A stretch of DNA of 64,000 nucleotides from Pseudomonadaceae bacterium (GTDB taxonomy: Bacteria; Pseudomonadota; Gammaproteobacteria; Pseudomonadales; Azotimanducaceae): assembly GCA_024743435.1 (NCBI GenBank), contig JANSWO010000014.1, positions 1 to 64,000 of the forward strand, written 5' to 3'. Position numbers and translations under genes: made by a program. Shown here in pieces: positions 1 through 8,590 of this stretch; the stretch's first letter is position 1, and the number at the start of each line of letters is the position of its first letter. The notes under the pieces are model-generated. The model saw only the letters and a program-made list of their open reading frames with translations. It had not been told where the DNA came from and made no database searches.

Positions 1-375
1 GAGTGAGAAACCGGAGCGTAGATCATGCTACTCGAGGATTTCGAACTCGAATCCGACAACGCGTGAGCGAGCGCAGCAGCAATCGAAACCAGCGCGAGGT
101 TTTCTGGCGTTTAGAGCGTAGCGAGCGAAGCTCACGCTAGGAGGATTCGAGTGAGAAACCGGAGCGTAGATCATGCTACTCGAGGATTTCGAACTCGAAT
201 CCGACAACGCGTGAGCGAGCGCAGCAGCAATCGAAACCAGCGCGAGGTTTTCTGGCGTTTAGAGCGTCGCGAGCGAAGCTCACGCTAGGAGGATTCGAGT
301 GAGAAACCGGAGCGTAGATCATGCTACTCGAGGATTTCGAACACGAATCCGACAACGCGTGAGCGAGCGCAGCAG
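1..375. repeat. 148-bp tandem repeat, about 2.5 copies
   Basis: Copies start at 1, 149 and 297, and the third is cut off at about 375. The copies are almost identical: one base change near 268 and one near 344. The unit length is not a multiple of three and each frame hits stops, so this is not a coding repeat. Just after the array, 380-391 (aacgccagaaaa) is the reverse complement of part of the unit (ttttctggcgtt), so the array ends in a small inverted fragment. The array may extend left of the window. Confidence 0.9.
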
Positions 376-395
376 CTATAAACGCCAGAAAAGGT

Positions 396-434
396 GAAGC
401 CCCCTGGGTGGTGTCCTACCTCCCAAGGGGCTTC
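396..434 (-). terminator. Hairpin downstream of the peptidoglycan-binding lipoprotein gene
   Basis: Imperfect inverted repeat gaagccccctggg / cccaaggggcttc with a 13-14 nt loop. It lies about 50 bp past the stop codon of the minus-strand lipoprotein gene. There is no long T tract on the minus strand, so this is a hairpin-type terminator candidate only. Confidence 0.45.
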
Positions 435-484
435 GGTTCCGCCTGACCGAAGCCAGGCGGGGGAGCAACTGATGGCTCGGTTGA

Positions 485-1630
485 TTAGAAGTCGATGTCG
501 AGCTTCTCGAGAACATCCATCGGCACGTAGTTGGCGCCCTGAGGAATTCCCAGGCTCTTGGCATACTGGTTAACCGCCGTAATCGTGGTGGGGCCAAGAC
601 GTCCATCAATGCCGCCAACGTTATAGCCTTTCGCATCAAGCGCTTTCTGAAGCTCGTAGACAACGCTATTGGTTGCATTCACTTCACACAGCACCTGCTG
701 CCATTCCAGGCGCGCATCGCTGACTTTTTCACGCTTGGTGACCGTGCGGAACTCTTCCGGAATCTCGATGCGACGAGACTTAGCAGGCTCAACCAATTTG
801 GTTACCTGAACGTCGTCATAGACAGCTGGAATCGTTACTTCACGTGTCGTCGCCGGCGTCGTTACAACGCGACGGGTCACGGTCTTGTACTCTGCGGGAA
901 TCTCGATCTCACGAGTCGTCGCAGGAGTATCAATCACCGTGCGGGTGACCGTTCGGTAGGTCGCAGGTACCTCAACCAGACACATCAGCTCGCCCGTACC
1001 GTTAACGCTCTGCGAAACAACGCTGCCGCCGAATGCTTCCGGTGCACCCTTCTTCCAAACCGTGTGCGCGGCTTTCTCAAGCACCTGCTCAGATTCGGTC
1101 TTGTACGTTGCCGGAACTTCGACAATCTTGGTGCTGGCTGCTCGCACAAGCACTCGCTCTTCTGCCGTGCCGTAAACTGCGGGAACTACTTCCAATCGGG
1201 TTGATGCTTCAGACACCAAAACTCGCTCGGTGACCGTTTCGTATCGAGCCGGAATGACTTCAAAACGCTCACTGGCCTGACGCACGAGTTGGCGCTCTTC
1301 TGATGTGCGGTACTGCTCTGGGAACAGAACGCGTGCGTAGCACTCGCCAGGTTGGGCGTTAGGCGGGAACAGCTCATCGTTAGCACTGTTCATACTGCCC
1401 GTTGAGCTACCGGCCCGTGCCAGTTCGGCTTCGAGCTGCGCGATGCGGCTTTCTCGGCTGTTGATGCGTGATTCAAGGCTGCTGATTTCAGCCTCCTGGG
1501 TATTGATCTGACGGTCGTAGTCCGCCGTGCTTGTGCTGGACGAGGCAGAGCCCGTCTCGGTCTGCGTTGCGCAGCCGGTTACTACAAACATGGACAGAAC
1601 AGCGCCCGTTACAACGCTCTTGTTAAGCAT
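485..1630 (-). CDS. Lipoprotein with eight VPAxYxTV repeats and a C-terminal peptidoglycan-binding domain
   Basis: Predicted 381-residue envelope lipoprotein. The start at 1630 is chosen because AGGAG sits just upstream and a lipoprotein signal follows (VVTGC, lipidated Cys20). A longer ORF to 1690 would bury that signal. Residues about 37-72 form a short charged coiled coil. The middle holds eight copies of a roughly 25-residue unit built on [VI]PAxYxTVTxxVL. Residues about 311-381 match a PG_binding_1 domain (ELQKALDAKGY, IDGRLGPTT), which binds peptidoglycan. The inferred role is a cell-wall-tethered structural lipoprotein of the outer membrane. No operon partner is visible. The function of the repeats is not known to me. 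Confidence 0.85.
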   Translation of the reverse strand: MLNKSVVTGAVLSMFVVTGCATQTETGSASSSTSTADYDRQINTQEAEISSLESRINSRESRIAQLEAELARAGSSTGSMNSANDELFPPNAQPGECYARVLFPEQYRTSEERQLVRQASERFEVIPARYETVTERVLVSEASTRLEVVPAVYGTAEERVLVRAASTKIVEVPATYKTESEQVLEKAAHTVWKKGAPEAFGGSVVSQSVNGTGELMCLVEVPATYRTVTRTVIDTPATTREIEIPAEYKTVTRRVVTTPATTREVTIPAVYDDVQVTKLVEPAKSRRIEIPEEFRTVTKREKVSDARLEWQQVLCEVNATNSVVYELQKALDAKGYNVGGIDGRLGPTTITAVNQYAKSLGIPQGANYVPMDVLEKLDIDF

Positions 1631-1933
1631 GGTCTTCTCCTGCTTGAAAAACATTTTTCTACTTGCTCCAAAGTCGTGCCGTTTCGGCAAGATCGGATGT
1701 CGGTTGGCCTACTGATGGCGACTGCTCGCCGACAACCGGGTCCTCCCCCGCCCTCCTCACATGCGAGGCTGGGCAACGCGGGCACTCTATCGAGGCGATA
1801 TGACGGAAGCGATACACCGCGCCCTGCTTATACCGGCTTTTTACAGTTGCTCAGTCCGTACTGTGGCTCCAAAGAATGGCAGCCGGCACAATGACCTCAT
1901 TGCACAAGGACTCGCTGCGAGGAACCAGGAAGA

Positions 1934-2455
1934 ATGACTATTCAGATGAATCACGCCCTGCCGGGAACCAGAAAAGTGGCGCGCACCTACGCATCGCGCT
2001 GTGCTGCCGCGATTGTCTTGATCGCTTGCGCCTCGGGCGCGATCGCGAACGACTACGTGGTTCAGATCGGTGCTTTCACCAAGGACGTTCGGGAGTACCT
2101 GGAGCCAGCCCGAAGCTACGGGCAGATCGTTCAACGGGCCACTGCTTCCGGCGCGACTTCGTATTCCGTCGGGCCTTTCGGCAGCGAAGCTGACGCGCGC
2201 ACCGCACTGGATCTGCTCCAGGAGCACTACCCGGATGCATTTGTCCGTAGACATAGCCGGGACTCACTCGTCGCGCAGAGCCCGGCAGCCGCGACCCCTG
2301 CGGTCATCGCTCGAACCGGCAATCTAAGCAATGAGCAGACGCTGGCCAACCTCACGGCGGAAGAGCGCGAACGCGTGGTATACCTTGATGGCATTCTGCA
2401 CGTGAAAGAAGGCAATGAATTCATACCGCTGTCGCAATACCAGCACCGTCGCTAA
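1934..2455 (+). CDS. Secreted SPOR-domain protein
   Basis: 173 residues with an N-terminal signal peptide (hydrophobic stretch about residues 22-38, ending AIAN). A SPOR-like region follows at about 40-105 (DYVVQIGAFTKD, SYSVGPFGSEADA). SPOR domains bind denuded glycan strands of septal peptidoglycan, so a periplasmic cell-wall role is inferred. The C-terminal 60 residues have no domain I recognise. The start has AGGAAG upstream; an alternative ATG at 1946 is possible. It is divergent from the peptidoglycan-binding lipoprotein, and the TIR protein follows 82 bp later on the same strand. Confidence 0.75.
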   Translation: MTIQMNHALPGTRKVARTYASRCAAAIVLIACASGAIANDYVVQIGAFTKDVREYLEPARSYGQIVQRATASGATSYSVGPFGSEADARTALDLLQEHYPDAFVRRHSRDSLVAQSPAAATPAVIARTGNLSNEQTLANLTAEERERVVYLDGILHVKEGNEFIPLSQYQHRR

Positions 2456-2537
2456 CTCAAACAATCGCTCGACACGCGTTTGCATCGGCTGGAAGCACCG
2501 ACGACACTAGCTTTGAGCCATCTGTCGGCCGGAGCTC

Positions 2538-4541
2538 GTGTCAGATATTTTCGTCAGCTATGCAAGAGAAGATCGCGATCGAATCGCGCCGCTCGTCGCT
2601 GAGCTGGAGTCGGCTGGCTTTTCTCTGTGGTGGGATAGGGACATCTCACCCGGTCACTCGTTCAGCGCACGCATCGAAGAAGAGCTGGATGCCGCCAGCG
2701 CAGTCATCGTTGCCTGGTCCGAGCATTCGGTAAGCTCGAACTGGGTTCAAGCGGAAGCCACCGAAGGCCTCGACCGAGGCGTGCTAGTGCCGGTGTTACT
2801 CGATGATTCGCGAGTGCCTCTGCCCTTTCGGCGCCTGCAGAGCGCAATGCTTCAGCACTATCCCAAACAGCCAGAAAGCGAACAGATTGAGCAACTCAAG
2901 TCCGCGTTAGGCACTTTGCTTGCAAAAACACCGAAGCCGCCTCCGGTGCTTTCATCCCCAGCAGGTGAGCGCCCTGCGACCAAACGCGCAATACTGTCCG
3001 CGGGCATATTCGCTGCGGTTTCCGTCGCGGCGGGGTCCTGGTTTTGGAGCCACGACCAGACAACCACAGCCCCATCAAGTCAATTGTTCTTCGAACCAGT
3101 GGCCGTGGAAGACAATGACGCATCACGCGTGCTCGGCAGCCTGGTGGAGGAAGTCGCCCTCGGCTTGCAAGGACTGCACGGCGTGTCCGTGATTTTACCT
3201 GACAAAGAAGCGCTACCAAGCGGTCTGAGCGTTCAGACATCCGCAAGTGGCGAATCGGTCAGCCTTCGTGTGATTGATACCGCTGCAAAAACTGAAGTTC
3301 TCAAACGCAGCTACGCCATCGACGATGGCTTCAACGAGGTCCAGAACAGGATTTCTGCGGATATCGCCGACCTGTTTGACTCACCTGCCCCGCGTCGCAG
3401 CTACGCGAACTCACGCGCATACCGTGACTATCTTGTCATCACCTCATTACTTCGGGAGGTACCCAGCGCTAGTGTGCTTGCGAAGGCAGAAGCGCAACTG
3501 TCCGAGCTCACCGACAAGCACCCGAAGTTTGCCAGAGCGTTCGCGCAACTGTGTTCTCTGAAGATAACTATGTACAAAGAGACGACGGACACCGAACACT
3601 TCGAAGCAGCGGAGAAAAATTGCCATCGAGCGTTGACTCTGGATGACCAGGATAACGAGGTACGCTTGTCGCTTGCTCGCCTTTACCTCGCAGCAGGTCG
3701 ACACGAACGGGCACTGGACGAAGTACGCCACGTTGGTCAAGAGCTGAGAAACTCATCCCGCATTCATCGACTTTTAGGTGAAGCACTCGAGGCACTGGGA
3801 AACGATGCAAGCGCTCTTGCGGCCTACCAGGCAGCATTTCGAATCGAACCAAACTATTGGCGCAACGCCAACAAACTTGGGGGCTACTATTTTGATCGAG
3901 CAGAATACAAAACAGCCGCCGACTACTACGGTATCGAGACCGACCTCGTTCGAAACAAGGCAAGGTCACTAAACAATCTAGCAGGCGCTCTATTTATGAG
4001 CGGGGACGAGTCGGCCGCTATCGCCGCCTGGCGATCATCAGCGGAGATCGAAATGACGATCAACACAGCCATGAATCTCGGCTCCGCCTTGTTTTACGCG
4101 GAAGACTTCCCAGGTAGTGCTGGCTACTATCGCGAAGCCCTATCGCTCGCGCCAGAGGACCATCGTATTTACGGCCATCTTGCAGATGCCCAACTAGCAA
4201 GCAACGATCCGCGCTACGGCGAAACCTATGAACTGGCCATAGAGAAGGCACTGGCCGTGCTGAAAATCACACCGGACAACGCGCGCCTAACAGCCGATCT
4301 CGCAAGCTACTATTCGGCAATTGGTGACGAAACTAAGGCCCTTCTCTACCTCGAGCAGATTGCGGACGATCGAAATGATATAGATGTTATCTATGACAAG
4401 TTAGTATCGAGGATCCGGCTACAAGACTTCGCAGCAGCCACCGAACTGCGCTCGCATCTTCTAGCCAGCCATTACCCAGAAGAGTTGCTCGACAGAGATG
4501 CCAATGTGAAGCCATTGGCACGCTACGCCGCACAACCATAG
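2538..4541 (+). CDS. TIR domain - transmembrane - TPR protein
   Basis: 667 residues with a GTG start. Residues 1-130 are a TIR domain: it opens DIFVSYARED, then WWDRDI, and a S-x-x-SSNWVQAE segment places Glu73 where the NADase glutamate lies in SARM1-type TIR domains. One membrane helix follows at 151-170. The remainder is a periplasmic-looking region with an FlgO/adenylate-cyclase-associated style segment and several TPR units (about 300-640). TIR domains either cleave NAD or mediate assembly; which one applies here cannot be told from sequence. The layout (cytosolic TIR, one TM, long TPR sensor) suggests signalling rather than a free defence effector. No recognised defence partner gene lies next to it. 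Confidence 0.8.
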   Translation: MSDIFVSYAREDRDRIAPLVAELESAGFSLWWDRDISPGHSFSARIEEELDAASAVIVAWSEHSVSSNWVQAEATEGLDRGVLVPVLLDDSRVPLPFRRLQSAMLQHYPKQPESEQIEQLKSALGTLLAKTPKPPPVLSSPAGERPATKRAILSAGIFAAVSVAAGSWFWSHDQTTTAPSSQLFFEPVAVEDNDASRVLGSLVEEVALGLQGLHGVSVILPDKEALPSGLSVQTSASGESVSLRVIDTAAKTEVLKRSYAIDDGFNEVQNRISADIADLFDSPAPRRSYANSRAYRDYLVITSLLREVPSASVLAKAEAQLSELTDKHPKFARAFAQLCSLKITMYKETTDTEHFEAAEKNCHRALTLDDQDNEVRLSLARLYLAAGRHERALDEVRHVGQELRNSSRIHRLLGEALEALGNDASALAAYQAAFRIEPNYWRNANKLGGYYFDRAEYKTAADYYGIETDLVRNKARSLNNLAGALFMSGDESAAIAAWRSSAEIEMTINTAMNLGSALFYAEDFPGSAGYYREALSLAPEDHRIYGHLADAQLASNDPRYGETYELAIEKALAVLKITPDNARLTADLASYYSAIGDETKALLYLEQIADDRNDIDVIYDKLVSRIRLQDFAAATELRSHLLASHYPEELLDRDANVKPLARYAAQP

Positions 4542-4639
4542 AACCTTGATCAGGTGGTTTCGATAAAACTCTTCATGCGTTAGGCTCGGAAAGACGCCCA
4601 GCAGTATCGGCGAGACCTGTCCCCAGCATCGAGGCTCGT

Positions 4640-5182
4640 ATGCATAAAAAACTGGCTCTATCAAACATCTCTTCGACAATTTTTATCTTCCTGACCGCAG
4701 CACTGACAACGGCTTGCACCGGCGCTGGCGATGATGGAAGCAAAATGACGACACACGTTGTCGACATCGAAATTGCAGCTAATGGTTGTCCCGAGAACCC
4801 AACACCACCTACGGTCAATCCTGGCGACACCGTTAGGATTCAGATAGCGGAGGATGATGCTGACGCTGATATAGTGAATAAGTGGGCGATCGCGTTCACA
4901 GAAGGTGGGTTAACCTGTGGTTGCGAAGTGAACAATCCGGAAAACGCTTTTGTCTGCCAGATACCGACCGCGGATGAAGGCCCTTCTCGATACTGCTATT
5001 CGATATTCACGAAGATGTCTAACACGAGTTATTGCGAGCTTGACCCGACCATATTCGTTAATCGGAATTTAGGCGGGGCACCAACTCGAGCCTGCGAGGA
5101 AAGCACGCCAATACTATCGAACCTTCCACCGGAAGTTATCTGCGACACCGGTAGTGTTGTAGATCCGGATACTTGGTTGTAA
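4640..5182 (+). CDS. Hypothetical cysteine-containing lipoprotein
   Basis: 180 residues. It begins with a positively charged, hydrophobic leader ending in TTAC, a lipobox-like site with Cys26. The mature part contains about nine further cysteines (for example CGCEV, CQI, YCYS, CEL) and acidic stretches, consistent with a disulfide-stabilised exported domain. I do not recognise the family. The region VNPGDTVRIQI resembles the first strand of cupredoxin-like folds, but the copper ligands are not evident. Its codons look more AT-rich than those of its neighbours. It follows the TIR-TPR gene by about 100 bp and may be co-transcribed with it. Confidence 0.6.
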   Translation: MHKKLALSNISSTIFIFLTAALTTACTGAGDDGSKMTTHVVDIEIAANGCPENPTPPTVNPGDTVRIQIAEDDADADIVNKWAIAFTEGGLTCGCEVNNPENAFVCQIPTADEGPSRYCYSIFTKMSNTSYCELDPTIFVNRNLGGAPTRACEESTPILSNLPPEVICDTGSVVDPDTWL

Positions 5183-5217
5183 TTCTAACCCTCGACCAGG
5201 CGCGCACATTCAAAACC

Positions 5218-5637
5218 ATGAAAACACCCTACGAAATCCTCGGCGAGTCCGGGGTCAAAGCCCTCGCCTCCGCCTTCTACGATGTCATGGACGAAATGAC
5301 AGAAGCGGAAGAGATTCGCGCCATGCACGCAGCTAACCTCGATGAGATCAAACGCAAGCTGGCGAATTACCTGATCGGTTGGATGGGCGGCCCGCCGGTC
5401 TATCAAGCGGTCACCGGTACGGTATGCCTCACAGACCCTCACGCGCCTTACCACATCGGTCCCCGGCAACGGGATCAATGGCTGGCCTGTATGGATGCAG
5501 CGCTCGAGCGTATCGACGCTTCAGACGAGCTGAAAACCATGCTCAAAACGCCGATGTTCCAAGTGGCCGAAGCCGTTCGCAATCAGAATGAGTCCGAACC
5601 AAAGCCTCTCGATCCGAATATGATCGCCATCGGCTAG
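5218..5637 (+). CDS. Group II truncated haemoglobin
   Basis: 139-residue 2-over-2 globin, probably binding oxygen or NO in the cytosol. Family signatures visible are Tyr21 (B10 position), GGPPVY, His75 as the probable proximal haem ligand (F8) in PHAPYHIG, and the conserved RDQWLACM with Trp88 (G8), typical of group II (trHbO). The ATG at 5218 is preferred over an upstream frame-open start because the globin begins here (MKTPYEILGE), although no strong Shine-Dalgarno is seen. The reading frame starts close to the end of the preceding lipoprotein gene. A convergent hairpin follows. Confidence 0.85.
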   Translation: MKTPYEILGESGVKALASAFYDVMDEMTEAEEIRAMHAANLDEIKRKLANYLIGWMGGPPVYQAVTGTVCLTDPHAPYHIGPRQRDQWLACMDAALERIDASDELKTMLKTPMFQVAEAVRNQNESEPKPLDPNMIAIG

Positions 5638-5642
5638 CGATT

Positions 5643-5681
5643 CGACATTGACCGCGCGGCTAACCCGCGCGATCAATATCG
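5643..5681. terminator. Bidirectional hairpin between convergent genes
   Basis: Two 17-nt arms (5643-5659 and 5665-5681) pair at 15 of 17 positions around the loop ctaac. It lies between the ends of the convergent globin and TonB-receptor genes, so it is a likely shared terminator. There is no strong T run. Confidence 0.55.
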
Positions 5682-5696
5682 GCTCGTTCCGCTCGT

Positions 5697-7805
5697 TCAG
5701 AACGCGACTCGAAGACCCGCGCTTATCGTACGTCCCGGATTAGGCGCAAAGTCCTTGATGAACGAAGAATGGTTACGCTGCTCCTCATCCGTAAGGTTGC
5801 TTGCCTCCAGGAACGCCTGTATCTGGGCACCATCAACGGCTATTCGATAGCCGACAAATAGCGACAGATCATCGTAGCTGTCGGTGGCAAGCTCAAACTC
5901 CGTTACATCGTTCTGCGCGCTCACGCGCAACCAGTCCACACTGACATCCAGGTTTCGCCAGTTTGCATCCAGGCCAAACCCGAAGCGACTTGGCGGCAGC
6001 CTGGCGATGTCATCGTCACCGCTACCATCGAGACTACCCTCCACCGCGTCCGCCATGAACCTCAGCGCCACCTGGCTCGAGTTGCCTTCATGCAGAATCG
6101 CCGTGGCATCAATATCCACGCCATAATAATCAGCATCGCTCTGTTCGAACTGGAATACGGGTAGATCATCCAGCTCATCGCCACGCGCTCGCGCGAAGAT
6201 ATAGTTGTCGAAGGATGTTACGTAACCCGTAACCTCAAATCGCAGAGGACCAGCGTTGCGGCGCAACGTTGCTGATAGGCGCCTGGAGCGCTCCGTATCC
6301 AGGTCATCGTCCCCCAGCTCGAAGCTCGATGTCGCGAGGTGTGGACCGTTCGAGTACAGTTCTTCGCCAACGGGTGCTCGTTGGGCGATGTCGAGATTCA
6401 ACCCCAACTGATAATCCTGAAGCGGTAACACGTACCCAATCGCCAACGCGCCAGCGGTGAATCGTCGAGACTCGCCATCGGATGGATCGAACGATACGCG
6501 CTCAATACGACCACCTATCTCCAGGTCGCCCTCGCCGAGTTCCCGCTCGCCGAGCCAGAACAACGCAACGGAGTCTGAATCTACTGGCGCGATAAACGCC
6601 TCTTCACCGACGGCAGAAAACTCTCTGACCTGGGCCTGGATGCCTAGTGCTCCGGAGAAAGCGAGTACCGGTTCATGAACCAGCTCGAGACGCAGTTCGC
6701 TCGCTTTGTTCTCAAACGTCGTGGCGATCTCACCGTTAGGCTCGATCTCCTGATGTTCATAATCGTTGTTGCCAAGGCGGATATTCAGCGATTCAAAGCC
6801 AGGCAACGGATCGATCACGCCGATCTCGAGATCGATACGGGTTTGCTCCAGCGTCAGAAGCGGCTGACCTTCTTCCTCTTCCTCTTCGGCTTCCTCTTCA
6901 CCCTCTTCGTGTTCGTGCTCATGGCCACCCGGCAAGCCGTAGTCGCTATCCAGGCGACTAACGGAGAGGCCAGCAAAGCCCCATTCACCGATCCAGGAAG
7001 CGCCAACAGCGCCGCCCTTCGTTTCGTATTGTGACCCCGGCAACCGCCCTCGCACTTCCTCTTCTTCTTCACCGGCCTCACCTTCGCCGCCTTCCTCCGC
7101 TTCAGCCGAGCGCAGCCGCCCGGACTCCGCGAATCCAGGAATATCGTATTCATCTGCATCGCGCATGAAGCCATCGACATGCCAGGCGATGTTCGCGAAC
7201 GCTCCATCCAGACGTAGCGCACCGTTCGTGGAATCGCCATTATCGGCGCCGCGGAGTTCCGCACGGCCACCAATGGCTGAATCGGGAATCTCATGGGGAA
7301 TGCGCCCGGTGTGCACATCAACCGCACCGCCGATAGCGCCTGAGCCGTACAAGAGGGTGGCGGGCCCCTTGAGGATTTCTACGCGCTCTGCAACAAACGG
7401 ATCGATCGTTACCGCGTGATCACCGCTGGTTACGGAGACGTCCATGGAATCGATACGATCTTCCATGACTCGTACTCGAGGGCCATCCAGACCGTGAATA
7501 ACCGGCCTGCCAACCGCTGGCCCAAAGCTCGCGGAGTGAATGCCTGGCAGGGTCGCCAGGGTTTCGCCGATCGACGCTGCGCGCTGTCGATCCAACTCTT
7601 CCCCGTCGAGTATCGAATAGGCACCGGCGAGACCCTCAGCAGAGAGCGGATGAGCCTGTACGAGCACCTCTTCGATGTCAGCATTGATAACGGCGGTCGC
7701 AGTCGGACCTTCCTTCGCATCTGCCGCATACAGTGAAATTGATTGGCAAATAGCCACGATTGACGCTGCTGCTAGCGGCAGCAGGCGCATGATTCTACGG
7801 CTCAT
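5697..7805 (-). CDS. TonB-dependent outer-membrane receptor, ZnuD-like
   Basis: 702-residue receptor, probably importing a metal (zinc favoured) across the outer membrane with TonB energy. The start at 7805 is chosen because GGGAGG precedes ATG and a signal peptide follows (SRRIMRLLPLAAA to AADA). The frame stays open upstream but overlaps the neighbouring gene. The plug domain is at about 40-165 (EEVLVQA box, PGIHSASFG, RVEILKGPATLLYGSGAIGG), followed by a beta barrel ending in aromatic Phe. Two extracellular loops are extraordinary: an acidic run near 235-250 and a GHEHEHEEGEEE-type His/Glu run near 294-314. His-rich loops are a feature of the ZnuD zinc receptor. The substrate is inference. 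The upstream small gene is a likely partner. Confidence 0.88.
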   Translation of the reverse strand: MSRRIMRLLPLAAASIVAICQSISLYAADAKEGPTATAVINADIEEVLVQAHPLSAEGLAGAYSILDGEELDRQRAASIGETLATLPGIHSASFGPAVGRPVIHGLDGPRVRVMEDRIDSMDVSVTSGDHAVTIDPFVAERVEILKGPATLLYGSGAIGGAVDVHTGRIPHEIPDSAIGGRAELRGADNGDSTNGALRLDGAFANIAWHVDGFMRDADEYDIPGFAESGRLRSAEAEEGGEGEAGEEEEEVRGRLPGSQYETKGGAVGASWIGEWGFAGLSVSRLDSDYGLPGGHEHEHEEGEEEAEEEEEEGQPLLTLEQTRIDLEIGVIDPLPGFESLNIRLGNNDYEHQEIEPNGEIATTFENKASELRLELVHEPVLAFSGALGIQAQVREFSAVGEEAFIAPVDSDSVALFWLGERELGEGDLEIGGRIERVSFDPSDGESRRFTAGALAIGYVLPLQDYQLGLNLDIAQRAPVGEELYSNGPHLATSSFELGDDDLDTERSRRLSATLRRNAGPLRFEVTGYVTSFDNYIFARARGDELDDLPVFQFEQSDADYYGVDIDATAILHEGNSSQVALRFMADAVEGSLDGSGDDDIARLPPSRFGFGLDANWRNLDVSVDWLRVSAQNDVTEFELATDSYDDLSLFVGYRIAVDGAQIQAFLEASNLTDEEQRNHSSFIKDFAPNPGRTISAGLRVAF

Positions 7806-7872
7806 GGAGCCTCCCATTTCTCGAATGATTTTTACCGCCCGCGAGAGCGCGAGCGACCACAAAGCGTTTCTG

Positions 7873-8259
7873 TTAAACGATCGTGGAGAGCGGAGGTGCT
7901 CTGGTTTGGTAGGCGAGAATGCTCTCAAGGAGCGTGGGGGCTTCGACGCTCGAGGCAACAGGGAGTGCAACAAGCAGGTCTTTGGGAACAGATATGCTAA
8001 GCGCGTGCAGGGGCGTCAGATCTGCTGCAAGGCAGAGTAGACACTCAATATCGCTGACTGTGTCGTGACCGTGACCATCACCGCCGACATTCCCAGAAGG
8101 ATTATCGGCACCGAGAACCAACAGATAGTCACTGGCCTGGGCTGCGTCTGACACCGGCGGATGGCCGTGGCTGACCCCTGCCGCCTGGGTAACAAGCAGC
8201 GCTACTGCAAGGACCAAAGGCCCGCACTGGTTCAGCAATTGTCGGGTGGGACGCCACAT
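7873..8259 (-). CDS. DUF2946-like small exported protein with His and CxxC motifs
   Basis: 128 residues. It has an N-terminal signal or membrane segment (about 13-28), HGH at 31-33, HGH at 63-65 and C73-L-L-C76. This pattern resembles DUF2946-type proteins that sit beside TonB receptors for metals. The His and Cys clusters suggest metal handling in the periplasm, which is inference. It lies upstream of the ZnuD-like receptor on the same strand with about 70 bp between them, so the two are probably co-transcribed. An AT-rich stretch with TATATT lies close before the start. Confidence 0.65.
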   Translation of the reverse strand: MWRPTRQLLNQCGPLVLAVALLVTQAAGVSHGHPPVSDAAQASDYLLVLGADNPSGNVGGDGHGHDTVSDIECLLCLAADLTPLHALSISVPKDLLVALPVASSVEAPTLLESILAYQTRAPPLSTIV

Positions 8260-8590
8260 GGCCGGGAATATAGCAAGCCCGTGCGAGACAGATAAGCAAT
8301 ATTATCTAATACAACGTTCGGAAAATCGGACCGTCGCCTGGCAGCGCCGCTCACGTAGCTACTCACGTGGCTTTTCGCGTCGCTACTCAGGAGGCAACCG
8401 TCACACACGACGGTCACACTGCAGCGTCATGCCCGGCGGACAAACGCAGGGAACTCTCTCGGAAGGTTGCAAAACGGCTCTGGCAGTACGTACATTTTGA
8501 AACGCGCTTCAATATCTTGCCAAAACTTCAGGCTGGATACACACTTAGTCGCGTGGAAAAAAGCTGCAAAGCCCGGGAGGCGAGTCGATC
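8260..8590. promoter_or_regulatory. Divergent promoter region with a short palindrome
   Basis: 331 bp between the metal-receptor operon (minus) and the Rieske gene (plus). It holds an AGATAA-gcaata-TTATCT palindrome at 8290-8307, about 30 bp before the minus-strand start, well placed for an operator. It does not match the classical Zur box well. On the right, GGGAGG precedes the Rieske start. The middle (8345-8420) has short repeated ctactcacg/ctactcagg words. I see no gene here. Confidence 0.4.

Noticed and set aside
8281-8320. Classical Zur box before the metal-receptor operon
   Set aside because: The palindrome AGATAA-n6-TTATCT does not match the Zur consensus I know; kept only as an unspecified operator candidate.
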